From an uncultured Roseburia sp. (lineage in GTDB: Bacteria > Bacillota > Clostridia > Lachnospirales > Lachnospiraceae), in contig CANSKO010000006.1 of the NCBI GenBank assembly GCA_947647505.1, forward strand, positions 1 through 64,000: DNA of 64,000 bases. Reading direction: 5' to 3'. Below the pieces are notes generated by a model. That model was not told the origin of the DNA. It saw nothing but the letters and a program-made list of their open reading frames with translations, and did not search any database. The position numbers and the translations under genes were made by a program. Positions 1 through 8,472 of this stretch are shown in pieces; positions within the stretch are counted from its first letter, which is position 1; every line of letters starts with the position of its first letter.

Positions 1-2
1 TG

Positions 3-158
3 AAAGTGGAAGCGAATATTTATCAGGATTCCGAAAATCCGAAGAAGTTCAGGGTAGATTTATATTTTGGAAGGGATGAACGGGGAAAAATTATAACAGG
101 CAGGAGCATTTCGTTCTGCCTGTTTTTGAATAATATTACGAGATTTTACACGTTTTAG
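3..158 (+). CDS. C-terminal end of an unrecognised protein (partial)
   Basis: An open frame enters from the left edge and ends at a TAG at 156-158. It reads as about 51 hydrophilic residues (KVEANIYQDSENPKK near the edge, then FRVDLYFGRDERGKIITG) and then turns hydrophobic. I do not recognise the family. The last part of the frame runs through a terminator-like hairpin at 96-123. The true protein may therefore end earlier by a frameshift, or the reading may be partly fortuitous. Nothing about function can be said. Confidence 0.3.
   Translation, partial: KVEANIYQDSENPKKFRVDLYFGRDERGKIITGRSISFCLFLNNITRFYTF
96..127 (+). terminator. Rho-independent terminator
   Basis: An 8-bp perfect stem (ACAGGCAG at 96-103 with CTGCCTGT at 116-123) runs straight into TTTTT. 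It would end transcription coming in from the left edge. Confidence 0.7.
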
Positions 159-212
159 CATACTATTAAGAAGGGGAAATAGGTTTTGGAGAAATATGAG
201 GGAGGAACATTC

Positions 213-472
213 ATGAGCGTTTTGTTTGCAAGGCATGCGGAGACTGATTGGAACATAGAGAAAAGAGTGCAGGGGACAACGGATATTCCTTGAACAAAAA
301 TGAGATAAAGCAGACAAAGCTTCTGTGAGAGAAGCTTGAAAAGGAAAATGTAAACCTCCACCGAGCGTATAGCAGTCGCCAAATAAGAGCATTAACAATA
401 GCTGAGGTAGTTGGTTCGAGATTTAATGTACCAGTGAAAGTGATTTTTAGATTAGAAGAAATGAATTTTTGA
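213..472 (+). pseudogene. Broken histidine phosphatase (phosphoglycerate mutase family)
   Basis: After a good ribosome site (GGGAGGAA at 200-207) the ATG at 213 opens MSVLFARHAETDWN, the RHG-type catalytic motif of the histidine-phosphatase superfamily. The frame stops at a TGA after the codons for TTDIP. The homology resumes in another frame (LN.NG..KQTKLL), meets a further TGA, and continues as EKLEKENVNLHRAYSSRQIRAL, which matches the family's YSS..RA.xTA element. It ends at 470-472. At least two lesions are visible, and the C-terminal half with the second catalytic His is missing. A functional enzyme would be about 200 residues, so this is a decayed remnant. Confidence 0.8.
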
Positions 473-526
473 TTATTTGAAGGACACAACAGGTTTTTTA
501 TTGGCGGCAGTAAGAACAGATAGTAG

Positions 527-556
527 TTGACAAGCAGGAATAATAGTTTTTATAAT
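527..556 (+). promoter_or_regulatory. Probable sigma-A promoter of the chemotaxis receptor gene
   Basis: TTGACA at 527-532 and TATAAT at 551-556 are both consensus hexamers, with an 18-bp spacer. The leader to the start at 634 would be about 70 nt. Confidence 0.65.
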
Positions 557-633
557 AATATTAGTAAAAATGGTTGAATATGCTAATTTAAGTGTCTCAT
601 ATTTCAGCTATATAAGCAGGAGGAAACATTGAA

Positions 634-2607
634 ATGAAAAGCATTCGTACCAAAATCACTGTATGTCTTATTTTGACTGTTTTGATTGGGCTGGTTGCAT
701 CAGGATGTGCAAGTATCATGTTAAGCTACAACAATACCATGGCCACTGTAGAGAAGATGATGAGCCAAACGGCGGTCCTGGCAGCAGGACGCGCGCAGCA
801 GGAGCTGGCGGCATATAAGAATGTTGTCATGGAGGTGGGGTGCATTCCGCAATTGTCCGACTCGGAAGTGTCAGTGGAAGAAAAACAGACTATTATCGAC
901 GAGCGTGTTTCCATGCATGGTTTTCAGAGAGGGAATGTTGTCGGCGCGGATGGCATCAGTATTTTTGACGGAAATGATTATTCAGACCGTGAATATGTCC
1001 GTCAGGCTATGGAGGGAAATGTATTTGTATCGGAACCTTTGGTGAGCAAAATTACAGGGGAATTGTCTATTATGGTGGCTGCGCCTTTATATTCTGAGGG
1101 GAACGCCAGGCAGTCCATTGTGGGCGTTGTGTATTTTGTTCCGCGAGAAACTTTTTTGAATGATATTGTATCGGCGATTCAGATTGGAGAAAACAGCAGA
1201 GCTTATATGATTAATAAGTCCGGCGGTACGATTGCTGATATCACGCTTGATACCATTACGGTTCAGAACATAGAAGCAGAAGCGCAGAGTGACGCATCGT
1301 TGCAGGAGCTGGCGGCAATTCATGGAGAAATGCGTCAGGGGAAAAATGGATTTGGAAGTTATACAAAGGGAGAAGATAAAATGTTTGCGGCCTATGCTCC
1401 TGTGCCGGATACGGACGGTTGGAGTATTGCAGTGACTGCGCCGCAGATCAATTATCTGGCCTCTACACGGGACGCAATGGTCATCAATATTGCGGTGATT
1501 GTGGGATCTATATTGATTTCTGCTATTGTTGCGCTGCTTCTGGCCCGCAATATCGGTAATCCCATGAAGGTTTGTGTCAAGCGCATGAAGCTGCTTGTGG
1601 AGGGTGATCTGGATACGCCGATGCCCAAGATTTCCAACAGGGATGAGACGGGCGTACTTGTCAGATCCACTGAGGCGCTTGTGGAAGGGCTGCGAATTGT
1701 CATTAATGATATTAGTTATTTGCTCAATGAGATGGCAAATCAGAACCTGGATATTCATACGGAACACGAAGAGGTATATGTTGGCAGTTTTCGAGATATT
1801 TTACATTCCATGCGAAATATGAGAGTTGAGCTGAATGGCGCCATGCGTCAGGTCAATCATTCCGCAGAAGAGGTGGCAAATGCCAGCAGTCATCTTTCAT
1901 CAAGCGCGCAAACGCTTAGTCAGGGAACTACGGAACAGGCCAGCTCGGTACAGGAATTGGCGGCCCAGATCAGTATCATTTCCGAAGAGGTTAAGAATAC
2001 GGCAAACGGGGCGTTGGATGTCAGGAGCCAGACACACCAGACCGGTGAAAAAGTTTTCTTGTGTAACCAAAAGATGCAAAATCTGGTAGAGGCCATGAAA
2101 AAGATCCGGACCAGTTCCGAAGAGATTGAAAAGATTCTTAAGACAATAGATGATATTGCGTTCCAGACAAATATTCTTGCTCTGAATGCGGCGGTAGAAG
2201 CTGCCAGAGCTGGCAGTGCAGGGGAAGGATTTGCTGTTGTTGCGGAAGAGGTTCGCAGTTTGGCTGGCAAATCTGCACAGGCAGCGAAAAATACATCGGA
2301 GCTGATAGAAAACTCCACAGAAGCAGTACATATGGGTACGGAGATTGCCCAAAATACGGCAGATGTTTTGCTTGGAGTGGTAGAAAGCATTCAGTCGGTG
2401 GTGGGTGCAATCGATCATATTGCAATCGTATCAAACGAGCAGTCAAAGTCGGTTGAGCAGGTTTCAGAGGGAATTAATCAGATTTCGTTGGTTGTGCAAA
2501 GTAATAGCGCAACTGCGGAAGAAGGCGCAGCGGCCAGTGAGCAGCTTTCTGCTGAGGCTGCTTGTCTGAAAGGATTGGTCGATCAGTTTACGCTTGCTTC
2601 AGATTAA
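634..2607 (+). CDS. Methyl-accepting chemotaxis protein
   Basis: Transmembrane chemoreceptor of 657 residues that would sense an extracellular ligand and control CheA kinase through CheW. Residues 1-35 form an N-terminal membrane anchor. An extracellular region of roughly 240 residues follows and has the look of a double-Cache sensor ([15 protein letters not shown] and [14 protein letters not shown] are typical). A second membrane segment lies near 285-305 ([20 protein letters not shown]), then a HAMP linker, then a long coiled-coil signalling domain. The conserved hairpin tip is clear near residues 497-545 ([21 protein letters not shown]). No CheW-binding pentapeptide tail is visible. The start has an AGGAGGAAA ribosome site and a consensus promoter upstream. 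No other chemotaxis gene lies nearby, so this is an orphan receptor whose ligand cannot be told from sequence. Confidence 0.95.
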   Translation: MKSIRTKITVCLILTVLIGLVASGCASIMLSYNNTMATVEKMMSQTAVLAAGRAQQELAAYKNVVMEVGCIPQLSDSEVSVEEKQTIIDERVSMHGFQRGNVVGADGISIFDGNDYSDREYVRQAMEGNVFVSEPLVSKITGELSIMVAAPLYSEGNARQSIVGVVYFVPRETFLNDIVSAIQIGENSRAYMINKSGGTIADITLDTITVQNIEAEAQSDASLQELAAIHGEMRQGKNGFGSYTKGEDKMFAAYAPVPDTDGWSIAVTAPQINYLASTRDAMVINIAVIVGSILISAIVALLLARNIGNPMKVCVKRMKLLVEGDLDTPMPKISNRDETGVLVRSTEALVEGLRIVINDISYLLNEMANQNLDIHTEHEEVYVGSFRDILHSMRNMRVELNGAMRQVNHSAEEVANASSHLSSSAQTLSQGTTEQASSVQELAAQISIISEEVKNTANGALDVRSQTHQTGEKVFLCNQKMQNLVEAMKKIRTSSEEIEKILKTIDDIAFQTNILALNAAVEAARAGSAGEGFAVVAEEVRSLAGKSAQAAKNTSELIENSTEAVHMGTEIAQNTADVLLGVVESIQSVVGAIDHIAIVSNEQSKSVEQVSEGINQISLVVQSNSATAEEGAAASEQLSAEAACLKGLVDQFTLASD

Positions 2608-2612
2608 GCGGC

Positions 2613-2699
2613 GAATTAAAAGAAATGGATCTGAAATCCGAACTGGGACAAAATCGGATACGCCAGTTGTTTTTGGAAAACTTTAAAAAGAAAAAGTAA
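2613..2699 (+). pseudogene. Possible gene tail remnant after the chemoreceptor gene
   Basis: An open frame of 28 codons reads ELKEMDLKSELGQNRIRQLF and ends FKKKK at a TAA. It looks like the natural C-terminus of a basic protein, but no start codon with a ribosome site precedes it. It may be the stump of a deleted gene. I do not recognise the family. Confidence 0.2.
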
Positions 2700-2730
2700 C
2701 GAAGGATCTGGCAAATATGGGAGAGGAAAT

Positions 2731-3651
2731 ATGCTGAAACTGGGACTTGTATTTGCAGGCGGCGGCGGAAAAGGGGCGTATCAGATCGGAGTATGGAAAG
2801 CGCTGCGGGAAACAGGGCTGGATTACTATGTGTCCGCGGTCGCAGGGACTTCTGTCGGGGGACTGAATGCGGCTCTGTTTTTGCAGGGAGATTATGAGAA
2901 GGCGGAAGGTATCTGGCGCAATATTTCTCCGGAGCAGATTTTATCCGCTCCCATCAGACAGGGAAAAACGGAAAAACATGGCTTTGGCATGTTTACGAGA
3001 GACGGATTGACAGAAATCATAGAAAAATCGCTGGATATATCCGTGTTTGACCGAAGCGATAAAAATTGTTATCTCTCCTGCTATAAGAGAAAGGAAGACT
3101 GCGCGCGGCGGGAAGAAGGAAGCGCTTCAAACGGGATTTTGGAGGAGCGGGCGTCTTATTTTAATATGAGGGAGTTTTCATATGAAGAAAGAAAGCGCCT
3201 TTTGCTTGCGACGTCGGCCCTACCGTTTGTTTTTCCGGAGGAAAAAGTGCGGGGCATGTATCTGGTGGATGGAAGCGTGAAAGATAATGTCCCGGTCGAG
3301 CCGTTATGCAGACTGGAAGGATGCGGCATGGTATTGGCGGTTCATTTGAACCGGGAGGCTGATATCATTGATGCCGACAGATTTTCAGGCGCGCAAATTC
3401 TGGAAATTGTGCCGCAGGATAGTCTGGGAGGCGTGTGGAGCGGGGTATTGGATTTTAAACCGGAGCATGCAAAGAAACGGATTTTGCAGGGGTATGAGGA
3501 GACGGCGCCGTTGTTTTCGGAAATTTCAAAATATCTGACGTACTTTTCTCAAAGTAAAAAGCGGCTGGAAAAGAAGTGGATTTATTCGAAAATATTACAA
3601 TGGCAAAATGAGAAGCATCAATCTTACCATATAAAAGCAAATGATTTATGA
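2731..3651 (+). CDS. Patatin-like phospholipase
   Basis: Predicted serine acyl hydrolase of 306 residues acting on membrane phospholipids or related acyl esters. The oxyanion-hole glycine motif is at residues 10-15 (GGGGKG), the nucleophile elbow GTSVGG puts the catalytic Ser at 41, and the dyad Asp is in DGS at 180. No signal peptide is present, so it should be cytosolic or membrane-associated. The start follows GGGAGAGGA. It is closely followed (13 bp) by the coiled-coil gene at 3665 and a zinc-ribbon gene, suggesting a three-gene unit. Patatins are both lipid-turnover enzymes and, in CBASS systems, defence effectors. No cyclic-nucleotide synthase is visible here, so the role is open. Confidence 0.9.
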   Translation: MLKLGLVFAGGGGKGAYQIGVWKALRETGLDYYVSAVAGTSVGGLNAALFLQGDYEKAEGIWRNISPEQILSAPIRQGKTEKHGFGMFTRDGLTEIIEKSLDISVFDRSDKNCYLSCYKRKEDCARREEGSASNGILEERASYFNMREFSYEERKRLLLATSALPFVFPEEKVRGMYLVDGSVKDNVPVEPLCRLEGCGMVLAVHLNREADIIDADRFSGAQILEIVPQDSLGGVWSGVLDFKPEHAKKRILQGYEETAPLFSEISKYLTYFSQSKKRLEKKWIYSKILQWQNEKHQSYHIKANDL

Positions 3652-3664
3652 GAGGGGCAGTCGA

Positions 3665-5359
3665 ATGGACGAGAGACATTCTTTCATTGAAACAAACGAG
3701 TTTCGGAAAGAATTGGAAGCGGAACTGGACGACTATGTAAAGGGATGGAAGGATGAAGAGCTGTTTGCGCTTTTTACCGAGTGTACGACGTACCTTTCTG
3801 CAACAAAAAACAGAATACGCGCGTTGGAGCAGCAGGGCGCTCTGAAGCGTATTGCAGGATTTTTCAGCGGGAAAAACCGTAAATTAAAAATAGACATTTT
3901 AAGAAAGACGAATCATACATCTAAGATTTTATTTGAAATCGTCCGCATTTTAACGCATCGGATTACAATGGTAGATGAGCGTGTGGACGAGCTGTTTGAA
4001 GACCAGATCAGAATCCATAATGAACTGCTTATGCTGCAAAAGGCGCAGAGAAGATATGACTGTAAGCTGGAGGAACACGATGCGCGAATCAGAATCATGG
4101 AGCGGTTTCTTTCGGGTAAAAGGCAGTATGCAGCTTTGCCGGACGGCAAAAAGATTCTGACGGTTGTTTCTGATCTATTTGACATTACGAAGGGGAATTG
4201 GGAAATTGATACGGGAATGCTGGAAACGTGTCTGTTTGACCAGCTGAATCTGCCGGAACAGGTAGAGGCGGAAGCGTTTTACAATTTTCTCATAGAAGAT
4301 CCGGCCGAATTGTCATTATATATGAAAAGCGGCTGCTGCTTTGCCGATTCTGACAATCTGTCCGATTGCGGAAGGGTGATATGCCGTATAAACGATTTTT
4401 ATGAAGAAAGTCCGCAGCTGATTCGGCGGGCAAATGAAAAGAGGGTGTCTCCGGCTGAATTATGCATGCAGGAATTTCAGGAGCATTGGAGCAGGGATAT
4501 TTCTCAATATCTGAATGTTTTACGGTTATGCGAAGATCTGCTTTATGATCTGGAAATTGCAAGCTATTTATATACGGAACCGGACAGTCCGGATATGGAA
4601 AGAAACGATTCCAAAAAGGATCTTTGCAGGGTGGAAGCGGTAAAAGAGAAAAAAAAGAAAAAGCGCATGATTATTTTTTCGTCTGAAAAACTGCAGATTT
4701 TTTCTGAAGACGGGGAAAGCATGTCTTACTTTGAGGATACGGGAAAACATAATCTGCTTTTGCCGGGGCAGGAGAAGCTGTTGAAAAAAGAAATCGACGC
4801 GCTGCCGGAAGCGGAGCGCATTGTCGTTGTCCCTTCCCAAATTCTGGCGGGCGATTATGACCTTTTCAGCGGCGAGTGCATTGATGGAATATGCAGCTTT
4901 ATCAGCAGAGCAGATTATTATATGTATTTATGGCATGCCAATTTTGCCCGGCATGCGGCGCGGGATTGCGTTATCGTGATAGAAGAGTATGATAAGAAGA
5001 TCCGGGCGCAGGCGTATCAGGTAAAAGAAGGCGGGTATGCAAAGTATGCAGAGTCAGGCGGCATAAGCTGGCTGAGAAATGGAAAGCATTTGCTGATGGA
5101 TTTGGAGGAGAAGAACTTTTTTGCATCCATACGCAAAGAAGAGGCGGAGTTTATTATTCTAAGCGACCACAAAAACAAGGAAGAGAAGAAGCTGTCCAGA
5201 AACGGGATGCGTATTACAAAGACAGATTCGTCATGGGAAGAAAAATGGAAGGATGGACAAGAGTTTGATATGGAAACAGACAGATTGCTGAGCTGCTCGA
5301 CCGTATACGAATTTCACAATGAAGACCGTAGATTTCTTAAGAGGGAGGGGAACGCATGA
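3665..5359 (+). CDS. Unknown coiled-coil protein next to the patatin gene
   Basis: Protein of 564 residues that I do not recognise. The start at 3665 is preferred over an in-frame upstream ATG at 3641 because GAGAGGGG lies just before it and 3641 would overlap the patatin gene. The N-terminal third is charged and helical with likely coiled coil (about residues 90-155, TMVDERVDELFEDQIRIHNE). A middle region is acidic, a Lys/Glu-rich linker runs near 325-345 (VKEKKKKKRMIIF), and a mixed alpha/beta C-terminal half follows. No membrane segment or signal peptide is seen. It overlaps the zinc-ribbon gene by ATGA, so translation is coupled. It could be a scaffold or regulator of the patatin, but this is inference from neighbourhood only. 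Confidence 0.75.
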   Translation: MDERHSFIETNEFRKELEAELDDYVKGWKDEELFALFTECTTYLSATKNRIRALEQQGALKRIAGFFSGKNRKLKIDILRKTNHTSKILFEIVRILTHRITMVDERVDELFEDQIRIHNELLMLQKAQRRYDCKLEEHDARIRIMERFLSGKRQYAALPDGKKILTVVSDLFDITKGNWEIDTGMLETCLFDQLNLPEQVEAEAFYNFLIEDPAELSLYMKSGCCFADSDNLSDCGRVICRINDFYEESPQLIRRANEKRVSPAELCMQEFQEHWSRDISQYLNVLRLCEDLLYDLEIASYLYTEPDSPDMERNDSKKDLCRVEAVKEKKKKKRMIIFSSEKLQIFSEDGESMSYFEDTGKHNLLLPGQEKLLKKEIDALPEAERIVVVPSQILAGDYDLFSGECIDGICSFISRADYYMYLWHANFARHAARDCVIVIEEYDKKIRAQAYQVKEGGYAKYAESGGISWLRNGKHLLMDLEEKNFFASIRKEEAEFIILSDHKNKEEKKLSRNGMRITKTDSSWEEKWKDGQEFDMETDRLLSCSTVYEFHNEDRRFLKREGNA

Positions 5360-5517
5360 AAGGGAAGGTCGCTGCAATGCCAAAATGTTTGAAAAGGAAA
5401 TGCCCGTTTTGCTTTGAGGAACTGGGCAGGATAGAAGGGATGCGCCGCAGAATCCGCAAAGTGTGTCGCTGTAAAAGCTGTGGCAGCGTGATAGATGAAA
5501 AATGGATGTTCTGGTAG
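5356..5517 (+). CDS. Zinc-ribbon microprotein
   Basis: A 53-residue protein whose ATG overlaps the stop of the preceding gene (ATGA). It carries CPFC and, about 30 residues later, CKSCG, a CX2C...CX2C pattern typical of zinc ribbons. Between the pairs is an Arg/Lys-rich stretch (GMRRRIRKVCR). This suggests a small nucleic-acid- or protein-binding zinc finger. It ends about 35 bp before a terminator, closing the patatin operon. Translational coupling and intact cysteine pairs argue that it is real despite its size. Confidence 0.6.
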   Translation: MKGKVAAMPKCLKRKCPFCFEELGRIEGMRRRIRKVCRCKSCGSVIDEKWMFW

Positions 5518-5552
5518 TCGTATTTTATAAGAGATCAAAAAGAAACAGAGCT

Positions 5553-5593
5553 GTCATTGCAGGGAGCATTCCGGATGCAATGGCGGCTTTTTT
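5553..5593 (+). terminator. Terminator of the patatin operon
   Basis: Stem CATTGCA (5555-5561) pairs with TGCAATG (5576-5582), followed by GCGGC and a T6 run. It separates the patatin unit from the symporter gene. Confidence 0.6.
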
Positions 5594-5768
5594 GCTGCGG
5601 ACAGTGCAGAGAACAAGGAAACTACTTGCGGTTTGATGGGAAAAGAAGTAAAATCAATAAGAAAAGAGAACGATACGCGCGTTATTTTTACGATAGGAAG
5701 ACGGCTTTTGCAAAGGTTGTTCTTTTTTGAAAAAAGGAAGCATAGGAATACAGGGGAGGAAGCATACT

Positions 5769-7262
5769 ATGGTGGAATTTATTACAAATCTCAACAATGT
5801 GGTAAATAACATTGTCTGGGGCTGGCCGGCTTTGATTCTGCTTGCATTTGTCGGTATTTTAATGACGGTTCTGACAGGTTTTTTTCAACTGCGCCACATA
5901 CGGCACTGGTTTTCGATGACGCTTGGGGCGATGTTTAAAGATAAGAGCGTTGTCGGACATACAAAGGATCGCTCGATTTCGCAGTTTCAGTCGTTGTGCA
6001 CGGCGCTTGCGGCTACAGTGGGCACCGGAAATATCGTTGGCGTGGCGGGCGCGATTATGGCCGGCGGTCCGGGAGCCGTGTTCTGGATGTGGCTGATTGC
6101 GTTTTTTGGCATGATGACGAATTATTCTGAAAATGTGCTGGGCATTTATTTTCGGAGAAAAAACAGCGTGGGAGAGTGGTCCGGAGGCGCGATGTATTAC
6201 CTCAGAGACGGTCTGGGGGCGAAGCCGGGCTGTAAAATGATTGGTTCGATTCTGGCCGTGTTATTTTCCGTTTTCTGCTTTCTGGCGTCGTTTGGCATTG
6301 GAAATATGACGCAGGTGAATTCGATTTCCGGAAATATGCACGCCGTGTTTGGCGTGCCGACCTGGGTTACGGGGATTGTGGTCCTGGCGTTCGGGGGACT
6401 GGTCATTGTAGGCGGAATTAAAAGAATTGCTTCCGTCACGGAGAAAATTGTGCCGTTTATGGTAGTTTTGTATATTGTGGGAAGCGTTGTCATCTTTTTT
6501 ACAAATATTTCGCAGGCGGGCGCGGTGTTTGGCGCAATCTTTCGGAGCGCATTCGCTTTACAGGCGGCGGGCGGCGGCATCGTGGGCTATGGCATAAAGC
6601 TTGCCGTGGAGCAGGGGATGAAGCGTGGCGTATTCTCCAATGAGGCGGGGCTTGGCTCTTCGGTTATGGTGCATTCCAATTCCAATGTCAGCGAGCCGGT
6701 TCGACAGGGCATGTGGGGGATTTTTGAAGTATTCGCCGACACGATTGTCGTGTGCACGCTGACGGCGTTTTCGGTGCTTTCTTCCGGGCTGGTCGATTTG
6801 GATACGGGCGTTACGGCAGCGGGATACGGCGGAATTGAGCTGACGAAGGCCAATATCGTGTCAACGGTTTTTTCGATTCATTTTGGAAAAGCCGGCGCAG
6901 GCTTTGTGGCAGTGGCCGTTATGCTGTTTGCTTTTTCAACGGTGTTGGGCTGGAGCCATTATGGAAGCAAGGCGTGTGAATTTCTGTTCGGAGAAAAATG
7001 CACGATAGCGTACCGGGTGATTTTTGTGGCGGCCATTTATGGCGGCGCCGTGATGGGAGACAATCTGGCGTGGGATCTTGCAGATACGTTTAACGGCATG
7101 ATGATGATTCCAAACCTGATAGGCGTGCTGGCGCTTTCGCCGCTTGTGTATCGGATTACAAAAAATTATATCAACCGCAAAATAAAAGGGAAAAAGGAAA
7201 AACCCATGTTGTCCGCATTTGCAGACATTCAGCGGGAGCAGGAGAGAAAGCAAACTACATAG
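5769..7262 (+). CDS. Sodium/alanine-type symporter (AGCS family)
   Basis: Polytopic amino-acid:cation symporter of 497 residues that would import alanine or glycine with Na+ or H+. Family signatures visible are LCTALAATVGTGNIVGVAGAI near the first third, GGPGAVFWMW, and the central motif FSNEAGLGSS. About ten hydrophobic spans are evident, and the length matches AGCS members. The ATG at 5769 has GGGGAGGAA at a proper distance. An in-frame TTG at 5727 would add a polar extension and is rejected. It is followed without a gap by the HAAS-type gene. Substrate preference cannot be assigned from sequence alone. Confidence 0.93.
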   Translation: MVEFITNLNNVVNNIVWGWPALILLAFVGILMTVLTGFFQLRHIRHWFSMTLGAMFKDKSVVGHTKDRSISQFQSLCTALAATVGTGNIVGVAGAIMAGGPGAVFWMWLIAFFGMMTNYSENVLGIYFRRKNSVGEWSGGAMYYLRDGLGAKPGCKMIGSILAVLFSVFCFLASFGIGNMTQVNSISGNMHAVFGVPTWVTGIVVLAFGGLVIVGGIKRIASVTEKIVPFMVVLYIVGSVVIFFTNISQAGAVFGAIFRSAFALQAAGGGIVGYGIKLAVEQGMKRGVFSNEAGLGSSVMVHSNSNVSEPVRQGMWGIFEVFADTIVVCTLTAFSVLSSGLVDLDTGVTAAGYGGIELTKANIVSTVFSIHFGKAGAGFVAVAVMLFAFSTVLGWSHYGSKACEFLFGEKCTIAYRVIFVAAIYGGAVMGDNLAWDLADTFNGMMMIPNLIGVLALSPLVYRITKNYINRKIKGKKEKPMLSAFADIQREQERKQTT

Positions 7263-7664
7263 ATGATGACGAGAGATGATTTTTTAAAAGAACTGCGGAT
7301 ATTTTTGCAGGGAAGGATTTCGCAGGTGAAGATCAATGAACATCTGCGGTATTATGAAAATTACATTATAGAAGAATCCAGAAAAGGACGAAGTGAAGCG
7401 GAAGTGCTTGAATCGCTTGGCAGCCCGCGGCTGATTGCAAAGACGATTGCAGAGGTAATGGATGAAGACGCCGACGATTTTCAGCCCAAGAAGCCGCATT
7501 CGCATGGAAAGGCCGGCAGAATTTTTGGGGTGGCCGCCGTTTGTCTGTTTGCCGTGCTGCTTTGGAGGATCGGTATTTTTTTGCTGCCGTTTCTTGCGGC
7601 GGTCTTTATGACGGGCGCCATTTTGTATCTGGTATATCTGATATTTTCTGGAAATAAAAAATAA
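7263..7664 (+). CDS. HAAS-domain (DUF1700-like) small membrane protein
   Basis: A 133-residue protein starting immediately after the symporter stop. Residues 1-65 are the helical HAAS/DUF1700-type region (LRYYENYIIEESRKGRSEAE, then SLGSPRLIAKTI), which in other Firmicutes often occurs in membrane proteins paired with PadR regulators. Residues 83-128 form two membrane helices (GVAAVCLFAVLLWRIGIFLL and the segment after it). No PadR gene is next to it here. A role in modulating the symporter or envelope is possible but unproven. Confidence 0.75.
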   Translation: MMTRDDFLKELRIFLQGRISQVKINEHLRYYENYIIEESRKGRSEAEVLESLGSPRLIAKTIAEVMDEDADDFQPKKPHSHGKAGRIFGVAAVCLFAVLLWRIGIFLLPFLAAVFMTGAILYLVYLIFSGNKK

Positions 7665-7730
7665 TCTGTATATTTCGCCTCCGGAGCGCAGATAATATAG
7701 CTGCAAATATGTTTCAGGAGGTAAAGAAAA

Positions 7731-7928
7731 ATGGCAAAAAACAGTGAAAACAAAAATTCCAACAGCTACAACTTAAAGAGCTACAGTCAGAATGCGGCGG
7801 GCAAAAACAGCGCTTCAAACAATGGTTCCAACAAATCTTCCAACAGCGCGTCGAACAAGTCTTCCAATAAGTCGTCCAATAAGGCTTCTGACAGCATGTC
7901 GGATCACGCTTCTGACTGCGGCCGCTAA
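7731..7928 (+). CDS. Small Ser/Asn/Lys-rich low-complexity protein
   Basis: Predicted 65-residue protein with a strong ribosome site (CAGGAGGT, 7720-7727). It is almost entirely Asn, Ser, Lys and Ala, with repeated NKSSN units in residues 35-52, and ends DHASDCGR. No cysteine motif, signal peptide or membrane span is present. The composition and size recall small acid-soluble or gamma-type spore proteins, but I see no diagnostic motif. A DNA-level repeat of the TCNTCCAA(C/T)AA type underlies the NKSSN units. The in-frame low complexity and good ribosome site favour a real gene; function unknown. Confidence 0.55.
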   Translation: MAKNSENKNSNSYNLKSYSQNAAGKNSASNNGSNKSSNSASNKSSNKSSNKASDSMSDHASDCGR

Positions 7929-7996
7929 ACGGAGTGACTGGAAGAAAACGAATGGTTTGAGTGGCATAAGAGGAAAAACTGCATAAGATAACTTAG

Positions 7997-8034
7997 AAAA
8001 CAGGTTACAAACGATGGTTTGCAGCCTGTTTTCT
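7997..8034 (+). terminator. Strong terminator
   Basis: AAAACAGGTTACAAAC (7997-8012) pairs with GTTTGCAGCCTGTTTT (8017-8032) through a 4-nt loop, with G-U pairs. A-rich before and T-rich after, so it may work in both directions. Confidence 0.75.
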
Positions 8035-8063
8035 ACATAGAAAATATAATTGGAGAAGTGAGA

Positions 8064-8399
8064 ATGGAGCGGACGGACGTATATGGATTTGAGATGTTAC
8101 AGCCGGAAGAAATTGCGCGGGTTGTAAAAAAAGAGCGGGCCATGCTGGTGGATCTGCGGGGAGAAGAGAGTTACCGGGAAGGACATATTCGAAATGCCGG
8201 AAACTATCCGATTGCATACATAGACGAATGGAGCAGGGATCTGCCGGACCAAAGAAGTCTGATACTCTATTGCGAGCATGGGAATCAAAGTCTTTTGGCG
8301 GCAAGAAAGCTAAGGAAGCGGCCGGGCAAAGTTTACACGGTTGTCGGAGGATATCAGGCGTATCAGAAGCACGAAAAACAGGGCGGGATGCAGGAATAA
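8064..8399 (+). CDS. Rhodanese-like sulfurtransferase
   Basis: Single-domain rhodanese of 111 residues. The active-site loop CEHGNQS carries the persulfide-forming Cys, preceded by RSLILY as is normal for the fold. The front half has LVDLRGEESYREGHI, the standard rhodanese opening. The start at 8064 (ATG after GGAGAAGTGAGA) is chosen because the longer frame begins inside the terminator. It likely transfers sulfane sulfur in thiol metabolism; the partner is unknown. It lies 73 bp upstream of the THUMP methyltransferase gene. Confidence 0.88.
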   Translation: MERTDVYGFEMLQPEEIARVVKKERAMLVDLRGEESYREGHIRNAGNYPIAYIDEWSRDLPDQRSLILYCEHGNQSLLAARKLRKRPGKVYTVVGGYQAYQKHEKQGGMQE

Positions 8400-8472
8400 A
8401 AAGATTGACACTGCCGGTATTAGGGGATAAGATGATAAAGAAACAAATAGCGGACAAACAACGGAGAGGCAA

